DNA of 64,000 nt from CAYPNF01 sp964411985 (GTDB lineage Bacteria; Verrucomicrobiota; Verrucomicrobiia; Limisphaerales; J093): NCBI GenBank assembly GCA_964411985.1, contig CAYPNF010000013.1, positions 1 through 64,000 on the forward strand. The letters run 5' to 3'. A model generated the notes under the pieces. It was not told the DNA's origin and ran no database searches. It saw nothing but the letters and a program-made list of their open reading frames with translations. Of this stretch, positions 60,355-64,000 are shown one piece after another. Both the position numbers and the translations under genes were made by a program. Position 1 is the stretch's first letter; the number at the start of each line of letters is the position of its first letter.

Positions 60355-61320
60355 CTATTCCCATTTTCGGATCCGCACTTCTATTCCTAGATCACTGCCT
60401 ACCAACTGTTTGAATGTGTTCAGATTCGCGGTCAAATTGTGGTACGGGTAAACGATGCGAGGGCGGAAAGCCCGCGCGGCAGCGGCGGCTTGGTCGATCT
60501 TCATATTGTAGACCCCGTCGCAACAAAGAAACGCCACGTCGATGTTCTGCAAAGCCTTCATCTCAGGGGTATCTCCGGTGTCGCCGCTGATATAGATCCT
60601 CTGTCCTCCCAGGGTAAGAATGTAGCCATTGCCCTGGCCCTTGGGATGATTCGTATTATAGGCCGGAACGGCTTCGACTGAGAACCCCAGAACGGAGGCC
60701 GAGGCGCCATTCGTCAGGACGGTGGCGCTAGGCTTCAGGGCGGCCGGCAGCAAACTATAAACCGCCTTGGTTGTCACAAGAACGGTATTCGTTCGCCGAA
60801 GCGCGGTGATGGCAGCTGCGTCGTAGTGATCGCCGTGATCATGGGTGATCAGAATCACATCGGGTTTGGGCATCCCTTTGTACACGGTGGGTCCGTTTTG
60901 GGGTGCGTCCACGTAGATCACCAGCGAGTTCCAAGCCAGTACCATAGTGGCATGGTTTACCGGATGGATGATCGCTTCCCCAGCATCCGTAACCAGGTAG
61001 TCTCCGGTCAGAATATTGGTCCCTGCCAGCTGCTCAGCGCGATAGAATCGTTGCGGGTGGATAGGGGCGGAGGAATCCAAGTGGAGAATCGAGGGGCGGT
61101 TCGTGGCCAGGACTGACAGCGTCTCCCACTGGGTCAGGTTCGTGGAAGCGTCGATGCGGTAAGAAAGCCCCGTGGGTGCACTCAAAGTCAGCAACATCTC
61201 CTGGTTCGTCTGCCCCTGAATGCGGGTAAACGACGGCGTCTGCTGGGCTGCGGTGGAAACGGCCAAACCGAACAGAGAGCAGGCGAGGAGAAAGCTCCGG
61301 CAAGCAGTGGGTGTATACAT
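60355..61320 (-). CDS. Secreted metallo-beta-lactamase-fold hydrolase with N-terminal FYR-type module
   Basis: The 321-residue protein has a signal peptide (to about residue 25). The shared module here sits between the signal and the enzyme domain (residues about 28-95, including LSYRIDASTNLTQWETL and PQRFYRAEQ). Residues about 105-321 form a UlaG-like MBL domain: ITHDHGDHYDAAA (HxHxDH metal motif), YNTNHPKGQGNGY, ISGDTGDTPEM (Asp ligand) and YPYHNLTANLNT (final His). It is likely a metal-dependent lactonase or phosphodiesterase outside the cytoplasm; substrate unknown. Position of the module at the N-terminus is unusual among the six proteins. Confidence 0.85.
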   Translation of the reverse strand: MYTPTACRSFLLACSLFGLAVSTAAQQTPSFTRIQGQTNQEMLLTLSAPTGLSYRIDASTNLTQWETLSVLATNRPSILHLDSSAPIHPQRFYRAEQLAGTNILTGDYLVTDAGEAIIHPVNHATMVLAWNSLVIYVDAPQNGPTVYKGMPKPDVILITHDHGDHYDAAAITALRRTNTVLVTTKAVYSLLPAALKPSATVLTNGASASVLGFSVEAVPAYNTNHPKGQGNGYILTLGGQRIYISGDTGDTPEMKALQNIDVAFLCCDGVYNMKIDQAAAAARAFRPRIVYPYHNLTANLNTFKQLVGSDLGIEVRIRKWE

Positions 61321-61380
61321 GCAGTGATCCTACCCCGAACCATCCGGTGCTTCAACTCCTCTGACGCCCAGCAAGGCCCT

Positions 61381-63171
61381 CTAGGGCCCCAGCCACTGAG
61401 CTCGATACCAACGACGGTCCAGCACTTCTGCCTCGGGATCCACGTGCAGATTGAAGGTGCCGGTGGCCCGGGCGCGTGCCATCTCGGACCACTGGGCCAG
61501 GTTCGTCGAGGCTTCGACCACATACTGGGTACCCGGAGCCACTACCACGTTGAACTCGAACCCCGCTCCGGGCTGCAGCTTCGAAGCCTGAAGACCGGTC
61601 CGCAGCAATTCCACTCGCCGGACCCCGATACCCGCCACCGTGGACGCAAGGCGGAAATCCGCCCCCCCGTTCTGCAAATTGCGCAACTTCGCCTGGGTCA
61701 GGCGAAACACCGCCTTTCTCCAGGTCTGGCTCCCACTCAGCGCCACCGTCTCCGGACTGCTGGTGTAGGCGCCCTGAAGTGGCGCGGCAGGGTCGTTACC
61801 ATCGTACTCCAACCGAAGGGAGCCGCGGCCAGAATCAAAGTAGTCCACCACGGCAGTCAGATCCATCGAGTCGGAGGGCTTGAAGGTGTCGTCGACCTGA
61901 AAGTACATGTAGAGACCCGCATGAACCGTGGGTGTCAGGGTTCTGCATTCCAAATCTCCGAGCTTCCCCGGAGCGGTCTTTCCATCCGCCTGCTCGATCT
62001 GCAGGAGACCTGAAGTCCGATTGGTCTGGGCCAATTCGATCCACACCCGCCTGGCGGCGGTAAACGCACCCTCCGGCCGCGGCGGTACATAGCCCGCTTT
62101 GAGCAAATCCACGTACTTTCGGTTCAGCTCGATGTACCTGCGGCCATATTCCTTGGAATTCGCGATGTCGGTCCCCTCGTGAAACTCGTTCCAGGTCTCC
62201 ACCATCACGATCCGGGAAGGACGGGCTAGGAGCCGTTCCCACTGCCGGGCGAAAAAGGCGCCGTTCTCCCGCGCCACCACCAAAGGCTCACGCCCCGGAA
62301 CAGCAGAATGGTCGTACCCCGGACCCAGGGAAGCCACGCCAAGGTTCTTCAAGCCTAGCGCCCCACCCCACGCGTAGACCTGCTCCGACGATACGTTCCA
62401 GGAGATCTCCCGCACGAGGAAGGGCGTACGGCCTCCGAAATCGCGGGCAAAGCTCGTGCGCAGATACTCGATGCAGGTCTGATCATGGCGGGTGGCAAAG
62501 GACGCGCTGTACAAGAATACGATGGGCTTCCCCTCCACCATCGCCCAATGCTTCGGGGGGATTAGGGAAAAGAAATCCCTCACACTCTCGTAGAACCACT
62601 CCCGACCATAGGGCGTGGTAAGGTCAATGCGCTCCCCAGCCGTGTTGTATTGCAGGGTGGAGGTGTCGTAGAAGAGGCCGATGCGGGGTGGATTCTTGCC
62701 TTCGGCCACCAACTCCTCACGCGCCTTCACAAGTGGCGGGATCCCCGAGTAACTCCATGGCTGTTGCTCCACTGGTTTGCCCGGCAGGATCTGGGAAGGT
62801 TCGCCCCAATACACCGGCATCGCCACATCGATCCCCGCGGCCATCATGTCCAGCAACTGGGTCTTATGCCAGGCCTTGGACTTCCAGGAAAAATCCGTGA
62901 CCGTGGCGGGATGATCGGTTAAGGCATCCGAACCATCGCCATTCACCAGGTGCGCTTGGCTATAAACGTCGTACCAATAGAAATAGGGAGTCGTGATGAC
63001 GAAGTTATTGCTGCGGAAAGAGGGCAGATTCGCAAGATCGTCCGGGTTCAGGTTCACATACGGTCCCAGCGGGGGATGGATCTGGTCCGCCGCACGCAAA
63101 GGAGCAAGAAGCAAAAGCACACCGAATGCCGCCTCGAGACAAATCGGCCAACCGCTTGACAGTAGTTTCAT
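61381..63171 (-). CDS. Secreted DUF5010/GH99-like protein with C-terminal FYR-type module
   Basis: The 596-residue protein from the ATG at 63171 has a signal peptide (MKLLSSGWPICLEAAFGVLL region, cut near LRA-ADQ). Residues about 30-360 form a (beta/alpha)8-like domain resembling DUF5010 and GH99: YFYWYDVYSQAHLVNGDG, MMAAGIDVAMPVYWGEPS, PPRIGLFYDT and VETWNEFHEGTDIANS (probable acidic catalytic pair). Residues about 380-520 look like a carbohydrate-binding beta-sandwich. The last 75 residues (YVVEASTNLAQWSEM) match the shared module. Probable polysaccharide or glycoprotein processing; specificity unknown. A start at 63255 would overlap the divergent gene. Confidence 0.75.
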   Translation of the reverse strand: MKLLSSGWPICLEAAFGVLLLLAPLRAADQIHPPLGPYVNLNPDDLANLPSFRSNNFVITTPYFYWYDVYSQAHLVNGDGSDALTDHPATVTDFSWKSKAWHKTQLLDMMAAGIDVAMPVYWGEPSQILPGKPVEQQPWSYSGIPPLVKAREELVAEGKNPPRIGLFYDTSTLQYNTAGERIDLTTPYGREWFYESVRDFFSLIPPKHWAMVEGKPIVFLYSASFATRHDQTCIEYLRTSFARDFGGRTPFLVREISWNVSSEQVYAWGGALGLKNLGVASLGPGYDHSAVPGREPLVVARENGAFFARQWERLLARPSRIVMVETWNEFHEGTDIANSKEYGRRYIELNRKYVDLLKAGYVPPRPEGAFTAARRVWIELAQTNRTSGLLQIEQADGKTAPGKLGDLECRTLTPTVHAGLYMYFQVDDTFKPSDSMDLTAVVDYFDSGRGSLRLEYDGNDPAAPLQGAYTSSPETVALSGSQTWRKAVFRLTQAKLRNLQNGGADFRLASTVAGIGVRRVELLRTGLQASKLQPGAGFEFNVVVAPGTQYVVEASTNLAQWSEMARARATGTFNLHVDPEAEVLDRRWYRAQWLGP

Positions 63172-63211
63172 CAGTGCTACGATGGCACAAATCCCTACCA
63201 GCTCAATGCCT

Positions 63212-64000
63212 ATGAAGCCATCTCCAAGTGGTCGGACTGTCTCGCGTTTCGGCAAATACCTCCGATGTTTGCTGCCGTTGGTTGTGCTGCCTCTCCTTCA
63301 GGCTCAGACTGGCCCGTTCTCCCCGGACGACTGGCCCACACCACGGGATCCTGAAAAAATCGTGCATTATGTGGTTACGGATGGCGGTCTGACTCCCCCG
63401 GGAGCCAATTGGACGGAGGAAGGCCTTCGCATTCTCTCGGGCGGCGATCAGGGAACCCAGGATCGGAACATCGGTGGACATATAGGGAAGAAAGTAACTG
63501 GAAATTATCTGAATATCGCCGACTCGGACTATGCCGCCTGGAAAGACGAGGAGTTCATAGACATTCTCGTCCAAGTCTATGGGGATCAGACGCTTTTCAC
63601 CGCCCAAGGGAATCCACGAAATTACGAGTTCCTGACCGGGTGTCTGCCCGAGCTGGCGTCACCTGTGGGGGGCCAGATTCCGGTCGAGGCCAATAACAAG
63701 CGATGGAATTGGTTCTTGTTCCGCATCCCGAACGGCACGCGCGGGGATGGGACGCGCTTTGTTGGCTCCGTACCTGCGGGATCGCAGGGAGACACCAGCG
63801 CAGGGGGCGTGAACGGCGGGACGATTCGTTTTCAAGGTGTTCCTGGTATCACCATCCGAGTCATCGCGTTCGGACAACAGGGAGCTTTCGGCGAGCCAGC
63901 GGACATTAATCTGTTCTTTTCCGCCGACTATTGTGAGCCGGAACCGCCCACGAACCTGGTGGGAATCGATTTCCAGCACGGGATCACCAATCATCTGACG
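63212..64000 (+). CDS. Secreted protein, partial at the right window edge
   Basis: An open frame of 263 codons runs from the ATG at 63212 to the window edge with no stop. An ATG at 63206 is in frame and possible. The N-terminus has a basic region and then LRCLLPLVVLPLLQAQ, a clear signal peptide. The mature part has EGLRILSGGDQGTQDRNIGG, YGDQTLFTAQGNPRNYEFLT, RWNWFLFRIPNGTR and TIRFQGVPGITIRVIAFG; these predict beta-sandwich structure. I do not recognise the family. It diverges from the DUF5010-like gene with only about 40 bp between start codons. Confidence 0.75.
   Translation, partial: MKPSPSGRTVSRFGKYLRCLLPLVVLPLLQAQTGPFSPDDWPTPRDPEKIVHYVVTDGGLTPPGANWTEEGLRILSGGDQGTQDRNIGGHIGKKVTGNYLNIADSDYAAWKDEEFIDILVQVYGDQTLFTAQGNPRNYEFLTGCLPELASPVGGQIPVEANNKRWNWFLFRIPNGTRGDGTRFVGSVPAGSQGDTSAGGVNGGTIRFQGVPGITIRVIAFGQQGAFGEPADINLFFSADYCEPEPPTNLVGIDFQHGITNHLT

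Noticed and set aside
1..64000. tRNA and rRNA genes
   Set aside because: I looked for T-loop GTTCGANTC-like sequences with flanking stems and for conserved rRNA blocks and found none that held up. A tRNAscan run would settle this.

Overview
The window looks like a chromosomal segment of a Gram-negative member of the PVC group, most likely Verrucomicrobiota (Pedosphaera/Limisphaerales-like). This is inferred from gene content, not from a marker gene. The clues are a Tat-exported Gfo/Idh/MocA dehydrogenase next to a HEAT-DUF1080 protein, many secreted beta-helix, DUF5010 and GH-like proteins, a PPi-dependent phosphofructokinase, Kdo/heptose (LPS) genes, an outer-membrane efflux channel, and many short dispersed palindromes between GC-rich genes. 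No rRNA, tRNA or CRISPR array was seen.

Layout. 0.4-2.5 kb: small membrane protein and pfp. 2.8-9.3 kb: exported carbohydrate block (GH38-like enzyme facing a HEAT/3-keto-glycoside-hydrolase-like protein and its oxidoreductase). 9.9-12.0 kb: isolated DUF3987 P-loop protein flanked by GTGACA-N2-TGTCAC palindromes, plus a small coupled gene pair. 12.2-20.4 kb: envelope and secreted proteins (parallel beta-helix, M48 peptidase, TolB-like propeller, outer-membrane barrel, repeat protein) with a 360-nt run of five hairpins after the barrel gene. 20.6-22.1 kb: a RAYT transposase flanked by inverted GGGACAG repeats. 22.3-28.1 kb: tightly packed gmhB-kdsB-pyrG-ileS, linking LPS precursors with the CTP used to activate Kdo. 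28.1-39.5 kb: metal-handling region (CDF, NusG-like protein, multicopper oxidase, DmeF, CzcCBA-type tripartite efflux, His-rich exported protein). 39.6-46.0 kb: tyrosine recombinase, AddA-like helicase-nuclease, chemoreceptor. 46.3-50.8 kb: mannose-6-phosphate isomerase fusion, hexose-6-phosphate mutarotase and AsnRS. 50.9-56.3 kb: accessory island with two VapBC-type modules, a nucleotidyltransferase module, remnants of an AAA/DUF4143 protein and of a RAYT, and many repeats. 56.3-64.0 kb: exported proteins including ApbE-DUF2271, a metallo-beta-lactamase-fold hydrolase, a DUF5010-like protein and a gene running off the right edge.

Three themes deserve attention. (1) One repeat family (core GGGGACAGGCAATT) flanks the RAYT at 21 kb and recurs at 48-53 kb, where near-identical 25-26-bp direct copies bracket toxin-antitoxin-like modules like cassette boundaries. 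(2) The untranslated stretch at 17731-18091 folds by inspection into five strong helices ending in an intrinsic terminator and may be an undescribed structured RNA. (3) Six otherwise unrelated exported proteins share a roughly 70-residue beta-rich module with an ASTNL-W...FYR pattern, usually at the C-terminus, suggesting a common sorting or attachment domain.
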